A stretch of DNA of 58,345 bases from Rhizobiaceae bacterium (GCA_016742175.1 JACVCH010000024.1:1-58345), one strand, 5' to 3'. Shown: positions 1-8,312, numbered from the stretch's first letter. Translations and numbers: made by a program. Notes: generated by a model from the letters alone, not told the origin.

Positions 1-519
1 GTTCTGATCCGCTCCTATGCGTGGATCGTGCTTCTCGAGCGCAACGGCCTCGTCAACGGGGCGCTGACGGGAAGCGGGCTGACCGAAACGCCGCTGCGCC
101 TCCTCTACACCAACTTCGCCGTGCTCGTTGCCATGACGCACGTCATGCTGCCCTTCATGATCCTGCCGATCGCCACCGCCCTGCGCAGCCTGCCCGCAGA
201 CCTGCCAAAGGCCGCCCTTAATTTGGGCGCAAGCCATTTGCGGGTGTTCTTCGCCATCACCCTGCCGCTGAGCCTTCCCGGCGTCTTTGCCGGGTGTCTC
301 ATCGTCTTCGTCATGTCGCTCGGCTTCTACGTCACGCCCGCCCTTCTCGGCGGCCCGCGGACGCTGATGATCGCGACGCTGATCGGGCAGCAGGCGCTGG
401 AACTCCTGAACTGGCCGTTCGCCGGCGCGCTGTCGCTCGTCCTTCTCGTCCTGTCGCTGGGCGTGACGATCGCCTTCAAGCGCCTCCTCAAGCTCGATCG
501 GGTGGTTGCCCATGACTAG
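1..519 (+). CDS. ABC transporter permease, PotB-type (5'-truncated by window edge)
   Basis: This is the C-terminal 172 residues of an inner-membrane permease of the spermidine/putrescine-type ABC importer family; the reading frame is already open at base 1, so the start lies outside the window. Several hydrophobic segments are visible, and an EAA-type cytoplasmic loop (ALNLGASHLRVFFAITLPLS, contacting the ATPase) sits about two thirds along. The stop codon overlaps the ATG of the next permease (ATGACTAG), as expected for translationally coupled PotB/PotC-like partners. The ATPase and binding protein are presumably upstream. The exact substrate (polyamine, amino acid or other small cation) cannot be read from the permease. 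Confidence 0.9.
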   Translation, partial: VLIRSYAWIVLLERNGLVNGALTGSGLTETPLRLLYTNFAVLVAMTHVMLPFMILPIATALRSLPADLPKAALNLGASHLRVFFAITLPLSLPGVFAGCLIVFVMSLGFYVTPALLGGPRTLMIATLIGQQALELLNWPFAGALSLVLLVLSLGVTIAFKRLLKLDRVVAHD

Positions 520-1312
520 CGCTGCATCGGGGCGGCTCGGACGCTGGACCCTCTACGGATTGGGAACGCTCATCCTGATTTTCCTCGTCCTTCCGACGCT
601 GATCGTCATCCCGATGTCGTTCAGTCCGGGAAACTATCTTGAGTTCCCGCCGCAGGGCTTCTCCACGCGCTGGTACGTCGCCTACTTCACCGACAGCAGT
701 TGGATCGACGCGACGCTCTTCTCCCTGCAGATCGCGGCGATGACCACGGTTCTCAGCGCCGTCATCGGCACGATGGGCTCCTTCGCGCTGGTGCGCGGCG
801 ACGTTCCGGCGCAGGACACGTTGACGGCGATCCTTCTCGCCCCGCTCATCGTTCCGCACGTGATCGTCGCGATCGCCGTCTATTTCCAGTTCGCACCGCT
901 CGGCCTGGTCGGCACCCGTCTCGGCTTCGTCCTGATCCATACCGCGCTCGCCGTGCCCTATGTCGTCCTCGTCGTGACGGCCGCCCTGCAGCGCGTGCCG
1001 CCCTCCTACGAGATGGCCGCCCTCAATCTCGGCGCGTCGCGCCTGCGCGCGTTCAGCGCCGTCACGCTGCCGCTGATCGCCCCCGCCATAGCGGCCGGTT
1101 CGATCTTCGCCTTCCTCGCCTCCTTCGATGAGACGGTCGTCGCCTTCTTCATCTCCGGCGTCGAGCACAAGACGATCACGCGCAAGATGATGGAGGACAT
1201 CGAGTTCAACCTCTCGCCCGTCATCGCGGCCGCGTCGACCATCTTCGTCGTCGTCACTGTTCTCGTGATGGCGATCGGCAACAGGACCAAGGACGGCTCC
1301 GCCCTGCGGTGA
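512..1312 (+). CDS. ABC transporter permease, PotC-type
   Basis: Second inner-membrane permease of the same importer, 266 residues. I start it at ATG 512, which overlaps the stop of the previous gene by 8 bases; a TTG two codons upstream is also open. A membrane-spanning N-terminus (residues about 12-35) is followed by further hydrophobic segments and an EAA loop (ALNLGASRLRAFSAVTLPL) near residue 170. It would pair with the preceding PotB-like subunit to form the translocation pore. Only a bidirectional hairpin follows, so this is the last gene of its operon. Family assignment is firm; substrate is not. Confidence 0.92.
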   Translation: MTSAASGRLGRWTLYGLGTLILIFLVLPTLIVIPMSFSPGNYLEFPPQGFSTRWYVAYFTDSSWIDATLFSLQIAAMTTVLSAVIGTMGSFALVRGDVPAQDTLTAILLAPLIVPHVIVAIAVYFQFAPLGLVGTRLGFVLIHTALAVPYVVLVVTAALQRVPPSYEMAALNLGASRLRAFSAVTLPLIAPAIAAGSIFAFLASFDETVVAFFISGVEHKTITRKMMEDIEFNLSPVIAAASTIFVVVTVLVMAIGNRTKDGSALR

Positions 1313-1360
1313 AGCCGAGGACCGCCAGTGCCACAACTGAATCGGTAGCCCCGAAACGAC

Positions 1361-1388
1361 AAAAGCCGCGGACGAGCCGCGGCTTTTT
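1361..1388. terminator. Bidirectional rho-independent terminator
   Basis: An 11-bp stem (AAAAGCCGCGG / CCGCGGCTTTT) with a 5-base loop is flanked by A-runs on one side and T-runs on the other. It can end the permease operon on the plus strand and the tRNA-Gly transcript on the minus strand. Confidence 0.85.
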
Positions 1389-1401
1389 GGCATGTGATAA
1401 A

Positions 1402-1476
1402 TGGAGCGGGTGAAGCGATTCGAACGCTCGACCCCAACCTTGGCAAGGTTGTGCTCTACCCCTGAGCTACACCCGC
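1402..1476 (-). tRNA. tRNA-Gly (GCC)
   Basis: Read on the minus strand, the acceptor stem GCGGGTG pairs with CACCCGC, followed by discriminator T and an encoded CCA. The D-arm (AGCTCAGGGGTAGAGC), anticodon stem-loop with TTGCCAA (anticodon GCC) and T-arm (GTTCGAATC) are all in place. It is 75 nt including CCA. The hairpin at 1361-1388 lies just downstream as its terminator. Confidence 0.97.
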
Positions 1477-1617
1477 TCGCACCCGGCATCGCCGGGAACG
1501 GGGCTTATATGGCCGAACTCGATTGTGATTGCAACAGGGAAATATCGCCGAACCAGCTTTCGCAACGGAGCCTCGGCGACTATGACGACCTGCCCAGATC
1601 ACCTCATGCGAGCGCCC

Positions 1618-2127
1618 ATGACCAAGACCGCCGACGACCTCTTTGCCATGCTGGCCGAACTCGATATCGAGGTTACGACCGTCGAGCATCCGCCGCTCTT
1701 CACCGTCGGGGAATCGCAGTCGCTGCGCGGACAGATTCCGGGCGGGCACACGAAGAACCTCTTTCTCAAGGACAAGAAGGACCGGTTCTTTCTCCTGACG
1801 GTCGAGGAGGACGCAGAGGTCGACCTGAAGCAGGTCCACCACGTCATCGGTGCATCGTCCCGCGTCTCGTTCGGCAAGCCGGAGAAGTTGATGGAGTATC
1901 TCGGCGTCATCCCCGGCGCGGTGACAGCCTTCGGCGCGATCAACGATGCGGGCGGCGCGGTCACCTTCGTCCTCGATGCCGCCCTGATGGCGCACGAGAC
2001 GATCAACGCCCATCCGCTCGTCAACACGGCCACCACTTCGATCCGCGCGGATGATCTCGTCACGTTCCTGCGCGCGACCGGACATGAGCCGCTGATCTTG
2101 AATGTTTCGGCGGTTTCGCCACATTGA
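1618..2127 (+). CDS. YbaK/ProX-type prolyl-tRNA editing (deacylase) protein
   Basis: Freestanding YbaK-fold protein, 169 residues from ATG 1618, close to the usual length of ProX/PrdX proteins, which hydrolyse mischarged Ala- or Cys-tRNA(Pro) in the cytoplasm. Recognisable family sequence includes the HPPLFTVGES segment near residue 22, the GGHTKNLFLKDKK stretch (conserved lysine of the YbaK site) near residue 42, and a Gly-rich GAVTAFGAIND segment. An upstream in-frame ATG at 1582 with GGAG in front would add 12 residues and is a real alternative. It stands alone between tRNA-Gly and ybbN. Which aminoacyl-tRNA it edits cannot be told from sequence. Confidence 0.87.
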   Translation: MTKTADDLFAMLAELDIEVTTVEHPPLFTVGESQSLRGQIPGGHTKNLFLKDKKDRFFLLTVEEDAEVDLKQVHHVIGASSRVSFGKPEKLMEYLGVIPGAVTAFGAINDAGGAVTFVLDAALMAHETINAHPLVNTATTSIRADDLVTFLRATGHEPLILNVSAVSPH

Positions 2128-2169
2128 CGGCACGCCGCCGCGCCCGCTTTTCTTGAAAGGACAGTTCCC

Positions 2170-3126
2170 ATGCACCGCGATCCCGCCCAGCCCGCCTTCG
2201 CCGCCTCGATGGAAGGGGGCGCCGGCCTCGTCGGCTCCCAAGCCGCGCCGGCGGACGGGTTGATCAAGGACACGACGACCGCAAGCTTCGGCACCGACGT
2301 CGTGCAGGAATCGCGCAAGCAGCCCGTTCTCGTCGATTTCTGGGCGCCGTGGTGCGGTCCGTGCAAGCAGCTCCAGCCGGCGCTCGAAAAGGTCGTTGCG
2401 GCGGCAAAGGGGCGGGTCAAGCTCGTCAAGATGAACATCGACGAGCATCCCTCCATCGCCGGGCAGCTCGGCATCCAGTCGATCCCCGCAGTCATCGCCT
2501 TCAAGGACGGCCAGCCGGTGGACGGCTTCATGGGCGCGGTGCCGGAAAGCAAGATCGTCGAGTTCATCGACAAGGTGGCCGGCCCGGGCAATGCCGGTGC
2601 TGCGATCGAGGACGCGCTGGCGGCGGCCGGCGAGGCACGCGCGGCGGGCGATCTGCAGGGTGCGGTCGGCATCTATTCGGCCGTCCTCGCCGAGGAGCCC
2701 GGCCATCCGCAGGCGAGCGCCGCGCTCGCGACGCTCCTTCTCGACGCGGGTCAGAAGGACGATGCCCTCTCGGTGCTCGAGCAGGTGCCCGCCGACAAGG
2801 CGACCCATGCCGACATGGTGGCAGTGAAGGCGCGGCTCGACCTCGACAGCCAGGTCGCCGGCCTCGGCGATCCGGCCGCGCTCGAACAGCGGCTCACTGC
2901 TGACCCTGGCGACCACGAGGCACGCTTCGACCTCGCCTTGATCCAGAACGCGCGGGGCGATCGGGCGGCGGCCGTCGATTCGCTCCTCGCCATCGTCAAG
3001 GCCGACCGTGAATGGCGCGAGGACGGCGCGCGCGCGCAGCTTCTCAAGTTCTTCGAGGCTTGGGGCATGGCCGATCCGGCGACGCTTTCCGCGCGGCGCA
3101 AGCTTTCCTCCGTGCTCTTCTCCTGA
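2170..3126 (+). CDS. ybbN: YbbN/CnoX-type thioredoxin-domain co-chaperone
   Basis: 318 residues: a thioredoxin fold (about residues 30-140) followed by a TPR-like alpha-helical half. The active-site motif WCGPCK is intact at residues 61-66, so unlike E. coli YbbN (SxxC) both redox cysteines are present, as is common in alphaproteobacterial members. Known homologues hold and protect clients from oxidation and hand them to DnaK/GroEL. The start ATG 2170 follows GAAAGGACAG. The Lon-N-domain gene and Trm112 gene follow on the same strand, a neighbourhood I recognise from other Rhizobiales and which suggests a protein-quality theme. Confidence 0.9.
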   Translation: MHRDPAQPAFAASMEGGAGLVGSQAAPADGLIKDTTTASFGTDVVQESRKQPVLVDFWAPWCGPCKQLQPALEKVVAAAKGRVKLVKMNIDEHPSIAGQLGIQSIPAVIAFKDGQPVDGFMGAVPESKIVEFIDKVAGPGNAGAAIEDALAAAGEARAAGDLQGAVGIYSAVLAEEPGHPQASAALATLLLDAGQKDDALSVLEQVPADKATHADMVAVKARLDLDSQVAGLGDPAALEQRLTADPGDHEARFDLALIQNARGDRAAAVDSLLAIVKADREWREDGARAQLLKFFEAWGMADPATLSARRKLSSVLFS

Positions 3127-3198
3127 GCCTCCCGCCCTTGAGGTTCACGGCCGCTGCACCACATAAACCCGTAACCCGCAGCGGTTTCGGGGCAATGG

Positions 3199-3882
3199 AT
3201 GGAGCAGGCCGTGCAGGCGGGTAACGCACGCTATCGCAGCGCAAAGGACATTCCGGACCTCGTGCCGGTCTTTCCGCTGTCCGGTGCGCTGCTCCTGCCC
3301 GGCGGGCGCATGCCGCTCAACATCTTCGAGCCGCGCTATCTGGCGATGATCGACGCGATCCTGTCGAAGGGCCGCGTCATCGGCATGATCCAGCCGGCGC
3401 TGGACGGCGCCGTGCGCGACGACGGCGAGCCGGAACTGTGCGACGTCGGCTGCCTCGGCCGGCTGACCTCTTTCACCGAGACCGGCGACGGGCGCTACCT
3501 GATCTCGATCCAGGGCGTCTGCCGCTTTCGGCTCGACCACGAAGCGCATGTCAAGTCGGCCTACCGCCAGTGCCGCATCCTGCCCTTCGTCACCGATCTC
3601 GACGAGGCGTCGGACACGAGCGAACTCGACCGGCCGGCACTCCTGCGTGCCTTCCAGTCCTATCTTCAGGCGAACGACCTCGAGGCCGACTGGGATTCGA
3701 TCCGCCGGGCCGAGAACCGCTCGCTGGTCAATGCGCTGTCGATGATGGCGCCCTATGGCGCGGCCGAAAAGCAGGCGCTGCTCGAGGCGCCGGACTTGAA
3801 GACCCGCGCCGAGACGCTGATCGCGATCACCGAAATGGCGCTCGCCCGCGATGGGGATCTGGGCGGCGGCAGCCTGCAATGA
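3199..3882 (+). CDS. LON peptidase substrate-binding (Lon-N) domain protein
   Basis: 227-residue stand-alone Lon N-terminal domain without the AAA+ or protease parts. The characteristic opening [22 protein letters not shown] occupies about residues 20-40, followed by [12 protein letters not shown]; the C-terminal half is the expected helical bundle. In Lon this domain recognises substrates; the role of the free-standing form is not established. ATG 3199 has no clear Shine-Dalgarno sequence, and an out-of-frame ATG sits 4 bases earlier. It overlaps the Trm112 gene by 4 bases (ATGA), so the two are translationally coupled. Confidence 0.9.
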   Translation: MEQAVQAGNARYRSAKDIPDLVPVFPLSGALLLPGGRMPLNIFEPRYLAMIDAILSKGRVIGMIQPALDGAVRDDGEPELCDVGCLGRLTSFTETGDGRYLISIQGVCRFRLDHEAHVKSAYRQCRILPFVTDLDEASDTSELDRPALLRAFQSYLQANDLEADWDSIRRAENRSLVNALSMMAPYGAAEKQALLEAPDLKTRAETLIAITEMALARDGDLGGGSLQ

Positions 3883-4091
3883 CCATCCCCGTGCCGGTCA
3901 AGACGCGCGCGACCGATCCGAAGCTCCTGGAGCTTCTCGTCTGCCCGCTGACCAAGGGCAGCCTGACCTATGACGAGGCGCGGCAGGAGCTCGTCTCGCG
4001 CTATGCGCGGCTTGCCTATCCCATCCGCGACGGCATCGCGGTCATGCTGCCTTCCGAGGCGCGGACGCTGGACGACGACGAACAACGCTGA
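3879..4091 (+). CDS. Trm112/YcaR family protein
   Basis: 70-residue member of the Trm112 family. The family hallmark [14 protein letters not shown] lies at residues 17-30, and the second half [21 protein letters not shown] matches the usual end of bacterial YcaR-like proteins. Eukaryotic and archaeal Trm112 activate methyltransferases; the bacterial short form is much less understood. Only one of the zinc-type cysteines (C24) is present, typical for bacterial members. It overlaps the Lon-N gene by 4 bases. Confidence 0.88.
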   Translation: MTIPVPVKTRATDPKLLELLVCPLTKGSLTYDEARQELVSRYARLAYPIRDGIAVMLPSEARTLDDDEQR

Positions 4092-4131
4092 TTCGCCCGA
4101 AGGGGTCGAAATCGGCCGGCAAAGGGTCTAT

Positions 4132-4563
4132 ATGGCGCCCATGGGCCGCATCTATAAAACGCGCGCCTGGCACGATCAGCTCTCGCCGTCGCTGGAAGAG
4201 TTCGAACTGCTGGCGCTGGAAACCTACGCACATTTGCCGGAAACCTTCAGGCAATTGACGGGCGAGATCGTCATTCTCATTGCCGAATTCCCGACCGACG
4301 AGATCATGGACGATCTGGCGCTCGAAACGCCGTTCGACCTGCTAGGCCTCTTCGAGGGCAAAGGCATCGCCGAGCGCTGGAACCCGCAATCGGGCGACGG
4401 TCCCAACCGCATCACCCTCTATCGCCGCGCCATTCTCGACTACTGGTCCGAGAACGAGGAAACGCTGGGCGACATCGTCAGCCACGTCCTGATCCACGAG
4501 ATCGGCCACCATTTCGGCCTGTCGGACGACGACATGGAAAAGATCGAGGAAAACGCGGACTAG
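4132..4563 (+). CDS. Zincin-like metallopeptidase family protein
   Basis: 143 residues from ATG 4132 (ATG 4141 is equally possible). It carries an HExxH zinc-protease motif, HEIGHHFGLSDDDM, near residue 125, with an aspartate cluster that supplies the third ligand in this family of short bacterial zincins. No signal peptide, so cytoplasmic. The in-vivo substrate is unknown for this family. The last 4 bases overlap the stop of the convergent small membrane-protein gene. Confidence 0.87.
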   Translation: MAPMGRIYKTRAWHDQLSPSLEEFELLALETYAHLPETFRQLTGEIVILIAEFPTDEIMDDLALETPFDLLGLFEGKGIAERWNPQSGDGPNRITLYRRAILDYWSENEETLGDIVSHVLIHEIGHHFGLSDDDMEKIEENAD

Positions 4564-4880
4564 TTTCCGACGGCCAAGGACGGTCTTGGAACGGCGGCCT
4601 TGCGCGGCCGGTCGACAGGCATCGCCGCTGGCGCTACGGGCTTCGGCCCCTGCTTGACGGATTGCTTCGGCACCGCCGCGCGCTGAACCTTTACCGGCGG
4701 TGGCCGCACGGCCTTCTTCTCTGCCGGTCTTTCGATCTTCACCGGCGGCTTCAGCCCGGCATCGTGCAGCCGTCGCGCCGCGTCGTCGCCCAACCAGAGA
4801 TACGCGCCGCCCGCCAGCGCTGCAGTGAGCGCGCCGGTGACGATCCATTTTCCGCTCTTCGATTTCCTGCGCCGTGCCAT
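4560..4880 (-). CDS. Small membrane-anchored Lys/Pro-rich protein
   Basis: 106 residues from ATG 4880. A very basic N-terminus (MARRRKSKSGK) leads into one transmembrane segment (about residues 12-31), then a low-complexity tail rich in Pro, Lys, Arg and Val (PVKIERPAEKKAVRPPPVKV and similar) to the end. This topology fits a cytoplasm-in anchor with an extended basic periplasmic tail. I do not recognise a family. The gene lies 48 bases downstream of the 3' end of the first CCUCCUCCC-loop RNA on the same strand and meets the zincin gene head-on. Confidence 0.65.
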   Translation of the reverse strand: MARRRKSKSGKWIVTGALTAALAGGAYLWLGDDAARRLHDAGLKPPVKIERPAEKKAVRPPPVKVQRAAVPKQSVKQGPKPVAPAAMPVDRPRKAAVPRPSLAVGN

Positions 4881-4927
4881 GCGGTCATTGTCGCCGCCGA
4901 CCCTTAAGAGCCGGTTAGAGCAGGCAC

Positions 4928-5034
4928 AAAAAAGGCCCGCCGGGGGAGGAGGTCCGGCGGGCCGATTTCTCGCGACGCGGGAGGAGGTGCGTCGCGCAGG
5001 TCGGGGGATCGGGGAGGAGGTCGATCCCGTCGAC
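4928..5034 (-). ncRNA. Alpha-r14/cuckoo-type small RNA, copy 1 (three CCUCCUCCC hairpins)
   Basis: On the minus strand three successive hairpins each display the same 10-nt loop ACCUCCUCCC: stem GGGATCG/CGATCCC (5005-5028), stem CGCGACGC/GCGTCGCG (4971-4996) and stem GGCCCGCCGG/CCGGCGGGCC (4934-4963). The last is directly followed by six U, so it is also the terminator. The loop is complementary to Shine-Dalgarno sequences. This architecture is that of the alphaproteobacterial alpha-r14 (Sinorhizobium NfeR1-like) and cuckoo RNAs. The 5' end near 5034 is inferred from the promoter; stems and loops are read directly. No protein-coding frame fits. Confidence 0.88.
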
Positions 5035-5040
5035 ACCCAA

Positions 5041-5095
5041 TATCTAGGTATTCTGATTTATTTCGGCAATCGAAAAAATCGCATGGAAGCCATGC
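5041..5095 (-). promoter_or_regulatory. Promoter and upstream palindrome of small RNA copy 1
   Basis: Minus strand: -35 TTGCCG (5064-5069), 17-bp spacer, -10 TAGATA (5041-5046). Eleven bases upstream of the -35 lies the palindrome GCATGG-N3-CCATGC (5081-5095). The second small RNA has the same palindrome at exactly the same distance, which argues for a shared regulator. Confidence 0.7.
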
Positions 5096-5130
5096 AAAAA
5101 CATCCGCGACAATCTGTCAGAGGTGAAATC

Positions 5131-5367
5131 TCACGCGCCGAGGCGCGATTCGTCGACGGCCTGGACGAACATCGAGCGCGCGAGCTGCGGCGAGGTTTCG
5201 CCCCTCACGGCGCTGCGGCAGGCGCGGTTGGCGGCGTGGTACCACTTGCCCCGGGTTGCCGGCCAGGCTTCGGCCAGCGTCTGGGCCGCCTGCATGGCGT
5301 CCCGGATTTCGAGCACGCGGTCGCCGGCGCGAAGCACCACCGGTTCTGGAAACTGAACATCCGCCAT
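5131..5367 (-). CDS. DUF982 domain protein
   Basis: 78 residues matching the alphaproteobacterial DUF982 pattern: a beta-strand start, IRDAMQAAQTLAEAWPATRG around residues 21-40, then AANRACRSAVRG and a final AR-x3-VQAVDES segment. Function unknown; the family is expanded in rhizobia. ATG 5367 has a strong Shine-Dalgarno sequence (GAGGAGG) at 4 bases, which could pair with the CCUCCUCCC loops of the small RNA encoded just downstream. A weak stress-type promoter match (GGAAC-N16-AATT, 5405-5429) lies upstream. Confidence 0.85.
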   Translation of the reverse strand: MADVQFPEPVVLRAGDRVLEIRDAMQAAQTLAEAWPATRGKWYHAANRACRSAVRGETSPQLARSMFVQAVDESRLGA

Positions 5368-5458
5368 GACGCCTCCTCGCGTGTTTCACGCTTTATGACA
5401 GCCAAATTCTTTCCGTGAAATTAAGTTCCCGTCAAGATGGCGAAAGATTGACGAAATC

Positions 5459-6742
5459 TTAAAATCCGCTCACCCGCGGTGCCCAGGTGGCCAATGCGGG
5501 CACGAATGTGATCAGCAGGAGGACGATCAAATGCGTCAGCAGAAACGGCGGCATTTCGCGCACCAGCCGGCTGACCTTCAGGTCGACGGCCGATGACACG
5601 ACGAACAGGAGGCTTCCCACCGGCGGCGTGATCAGGCCAATCGTCAGGTTCAGGATGACGACGATGGCGAAATGGGTCGGGTCGATGCCGAGTGTCGTCG
5701 CGATCGGCGCCAGGATCGGCACGAGCACCATCACGCCGGGCAGCGGGTCCATGAACAGGCCGAACGCCAGCAGCAGCACGTTGACGGCAAGCAGGAAGAC
5801 GATCGGCGACAGTTCCATCGCGATGATCGCGGCGGCGAGCGTCTGCGGCACGCTCTGGATGATCAGCACCCAGGCGAAAGCCCGCGCGGCCGCCAGGATC
5901 AGGAGGACGGACACGCTGACCAGCGCGGCGCGCAGGATGATTTCCGGCAAGGCGCGGATCTTCAGTGTGCGGTAGACGAACATGCCGCAGAGCAGCGCAT
6001 AGAAGACCGCGACGACCGAGGCTTCCGTCGGCGTGAAGACGCCGAAGCGGATACCGCCGATGATGATGACGATCAGGAGCAGGGCAGGGATGGCGTGGAT
6101 GGTCGTGCGGATCATGTCGCGCACCGGCGGGCGCGGCTCGTCGCTCTTGTAGCCGCGCTTGCGGCTGATGACGAAATTGGTCGCGCAGAGCGCCAGAGCG
6201 ATGATGAGGCCGGGCACGATGCCGGCGACGAAAAGCCCGCCCACCGACACTTCCTGCACCTGCAGCGCATAGATGATCATGATGATCGAGGGCGGGATGA
6301 TCGGGCCCATCACCGCGGAGGAGGCGGTCAGCGCGCCGGCATAGGCCTTGTCGTAGCCGCTGCGTTCCATCATCCGCGTCATCATCGCGCCGGGTCCGGC
6401 GGCGTCGGCCAGTGCCGAGCCGGAAATGCCGGAGAACATTGCCGAGGAGATCACATTGGCATAGCCGAGCCCGCCGCGCAGATGGCCGACGAACTGGGCC
6501 GCGAAGCGCAGGAGAACCATCGTCATCGCGCCGCCGGTCATCAGTTCGGCCGCCAGCACGAAGAAGGGTACCGCCATCAGCGGGAAGGAATCGAGCCCCG
6601 AGAACATCTCCTTGACGATGACGAGCATCGGATAGGTCGAGCCGAAGGCGACCGCCAGGAAGGCCGAGATCGCCAGCACGAAGGCGATCGGAAAACCGAG
6701 GACGAGGAGGATCAGGAAGGAGGAGAAGAGGATCGTTGTCAT
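5459..6742 (-). CDS. dctM: TRAP transporter large permease (DctM)
   Basis: 427-residue, almost wholly hydrophobic inner-membrane protein with about 12 membrane segments, the transport subunit of a tripartite ATP-independent periplasmic importer. Typical DctM stretches are visible: FPIAFVLAISAFLAV near residue 16, AGPGAMMTRMMERSGY near residue 120, and PIIPPSIIMIIYAL. It is the last gene of the dctP-dctQ-dctM operon, starting 6 bases after the dctQ stop. The solute is not predictable from this subunit. Confidence 0.95.
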   Translation of the reverse strand: MTTILFSSFLILLVLGFPIAFVLAISAFLAVAFGSTYPMLVIVKEMFSGLDSFPLMAVPFFVLAAELMTGGAMTMVLLRFAAQFVGHLRGGLGYANVISSAMFSGISGSALADAAGPGAMMTRMMERSGYDKAYAGALTASSAVMGPIIPPSIIMIIYALQVQEVSVGGLFVAGIVPGLIIALALCATNFVISRKRGYKSDEPRPPVRDMIRTTIHAIPALLLIVIIIGGIRFGVFTPTEASVVAVFYALLCGMFVYRTLKIRALPEIILRAALVSVSVLLILAAARAFAWVLIIQSVPQTLAAAIIAMELSPIVFLLAVNVLLLAFGLFMDPLPGVMVLVPILAPIATTLGIDPTHFAIVVILNLTIGLITPPVGSLLFVVSSAVDLKVSRLVREMPPFLLTHLIVLLLITFVPALATWAPRVSGF

Positions 6743-6748
6743 CGGGTC

Positions 6749-7261
6749 TCAGCCGCCGGCCGCCGAATTTTCGTCGACGCCGGCGATGCGGTCGAACGAA
6801 TTGTCGCCGATGAAGCGGCGGGCGATGAGCAAAAGATGGACGGTCATCAGCGCGAAGCCGATCGGCATCGCCGCATAGATGGCCGAAAAGGGGATGCGCG
6901 TCGCCGGCGTCATCTGGAAGCGCATGCGCAACGCATAGGAATAGCCGACCCAGATCATCACCGCGAAGAAGATCAAAAGGCCAAGCACGATGACGCCGCG
7001 CAAGGCGCGTTGCGGCCTGTCGGGCATGGCGTCGTGGAGGTTGGTGATGGCGACGAGGCCGCCGGTGCGCAAGGCGAGGCCAGCGCCGAGAAACGTCATC
7101 CACACCATCAGATAGCGCGCGACTTCCTCGGCCCAGACGATGGAGAAGTTGGTCGTGTAGCGCAGCGAGACATTGGCGAAGACGATCCCCGACATGGCGG
7201 CGAGGATCAGGACGAGCGCCCATTTGTTCGCTTCGACGAAGAGGGTTTCGGCGGTTCGCAT
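6749..7261 (-). CDS. dctQ: TRAP transporter small permease (DctQ)
   Basis: 170 residues with four predicted membrane helices, the small membrane subunit that joins DctM in TRAP importers. The conserved stretch SIVWAEEVARYLMVWMTFLG (about residues 39-58) is diagnostic of the DctQ family. It lies between dctP and dctM on the same strand; the 61-bp dctP-dctQ gap contains a strong hairpin without a clear T-run, which may reduce permease expression relative to the binding protein. Confidence 0.93.
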   Translation of the reverse strand: MRTAETLFVEANKWALVLILAAMSGIVFANVSLRYTTNFSIVWAEEVARYLMVWMTFLGAGLALRTGGLVAITNLHDAMPDRPQRALRGVIVLGLLIFFAVMIWVGYSYALRMRFQMTPATRIPFSAIYAAMPIGFALMTVHLLLIARRFIGDNSFDRIAGVDENSAAGG

Positions 7262-7282
7262 GCGCTTCCTTCCGGGCAGCGA

Positions 7283-7309
7283 GAAAGGGCCGGCGAAACC
7301 GGCCCTTTC
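7283..7309 (-). terminator. Intercistronic hairpin between dctP and dctQ
   Basis: Perfect 11-bp stem GAAAGGGCCGG / CCGGCCCTTTC with loop of 5 bases. It sits just after the dctP stop and before dctQ. It may stabilise dctP mRNA or partly terminate transcription; there is no long U-tract, so full termination is unlikely. Confidence 0.7.
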
Positions 7310-7322
7310 GGTTCGGCAGGCC

Positions 7323-8312
7323 TTATTCGACGGCGGTGATCTTCTCGATCAGGGCACGGTCGTACTGGCCGTAATACTGCTCGTAGGCGGCGGCGAGAGC
7401 TTCCTGGAACTGCGCCTTCTGCTCGTCGGAGAGTTCGCCAACTTCCATGCCGGCGGCGCGCAATTCTTCGACGCCGCTCGCCTCGACCTCGTCGACGAAG
7501 CCGCGCATGGCGGTCACGGCCTCGGTCGCGCCCTTGGTGAAGGCGGCCTTGTCCTCGTCCGACATGCCGTTCCAGAGGTCCGGCGACACCAGCAGCATGG
7601 CCGGCGAATAGACGTGGCCCGACAGCGTCAAGTGCTTCTGCACTTCGGAAAGCTTGGCCGAGGTGATGACCGAGAGCGGGTTCTCCTGGCCGTCGATCGT
7701 GCCCTGCTGTAGCGCGCCGATCACTTCCGGCCACGCCATCGGGGTCGGGGCGGCGCCCAGCGTCTCGAAGGCGGTGATGTGGACCGGGTTTTCCATCGTG
7801 CGCAGCTTCAGGCCGGCCATGTCGTCCGGGCCGTCGATCGCGCCGCGATTGTTGGTGATGTGGCGGAAGCCCTGCTCGCCCCAGGCGAGCGCGATCATGC
7901 CGGCATCCTCGAATTTGGTCAAAAGCTCGTCCCCGACCTCGCCGTCCATCACGGCGCGGGCGTGTTCGAGATTGCGGAACAGGAAGGGGATGTCGAAGAC
8001 GCCGGCTTCCGGCACGAAATTCGACAGCGTGCCCGAGGAGACGATCGTCGCCTCGACCGTGCCGATCTGCAGGCCCTCGAGCACTTCGCGCTCGCCGCCG
8101 AGGCCGGAGGACGGGAAGTGGGTGAAGGTGTAGCGGCCGTCGGTCTCCGCTTCCACGACCTCCTGCCACTTGTTGGCGGCGACGCCGTAATGCGAATCGA
8201 CGGCGAGCGCGTAGCCGAGCTTGACTTCGGTCTGCGCCAGCGCCGAGCCGGCGAGAAGCGAGCCGGCGAGAAGTGCGGTCAGGCCCGCAAGGCGGGTCTT
8301 GGTCAGGTTCAT
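7323..8312 (-). CDS. dctP: TRAP transporter substrate-binding protein (DctP)
   Basis: 329-residue periplasmic solute receptor from ATG 8312, chosen because GGGAGGA precedes it at good spacing. A signal peptide covers about residues 1-26 (MNLTKTRLAGL..., cleavage after SALA). The DctP core includes FPSSGLGGEREVLEGLQIGT and the ligand-binding arginine region GLKLRTMENPVH near residue 145, followed by GQENPLSVI. It feeds the DctQM permease encoded downstream. TRAP receptors of this subclass usually bind organic acids through that arginine; the exact ligand is not assignable. Confidence 0.94.
   Translation of the reverse strand: MNLTKTRLAGLTALLAGSLLAGSALAQTEVKLGYALAVDSHYGVAANKWQEVVEAETDGRYTFTHFPSSGLGGEREVLEGLQIGTVEATIVSSGTLSNFVPEAGVFDIPFLFRNLEHARAVMDGEVGDELLTKFEDAGMIALAWGEQGFRHITNNRGAIDGPDDMAGLKLRTMENPVHITAFETLGAAPTPMAWPEVIGALQQGTIDGQENPLSVITSAKLSEVQKHLTLSGHVYSPAMLLVSPDLWNGMSDEDKAAFTKGATEAVTAMRGFVDEVEASGVEELRAAGMEVGELSDEQKAQFQEALAAAYEQYYGQYDRALIEKITAVE

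Noticed and set aside
5672-7339. Long plus-strand frame opposite the TRAP permeases
   Set aside because: Highly charged, repetitive Asp/Arg/Gln translation typical of reverse-complemented membrane-protein genes.
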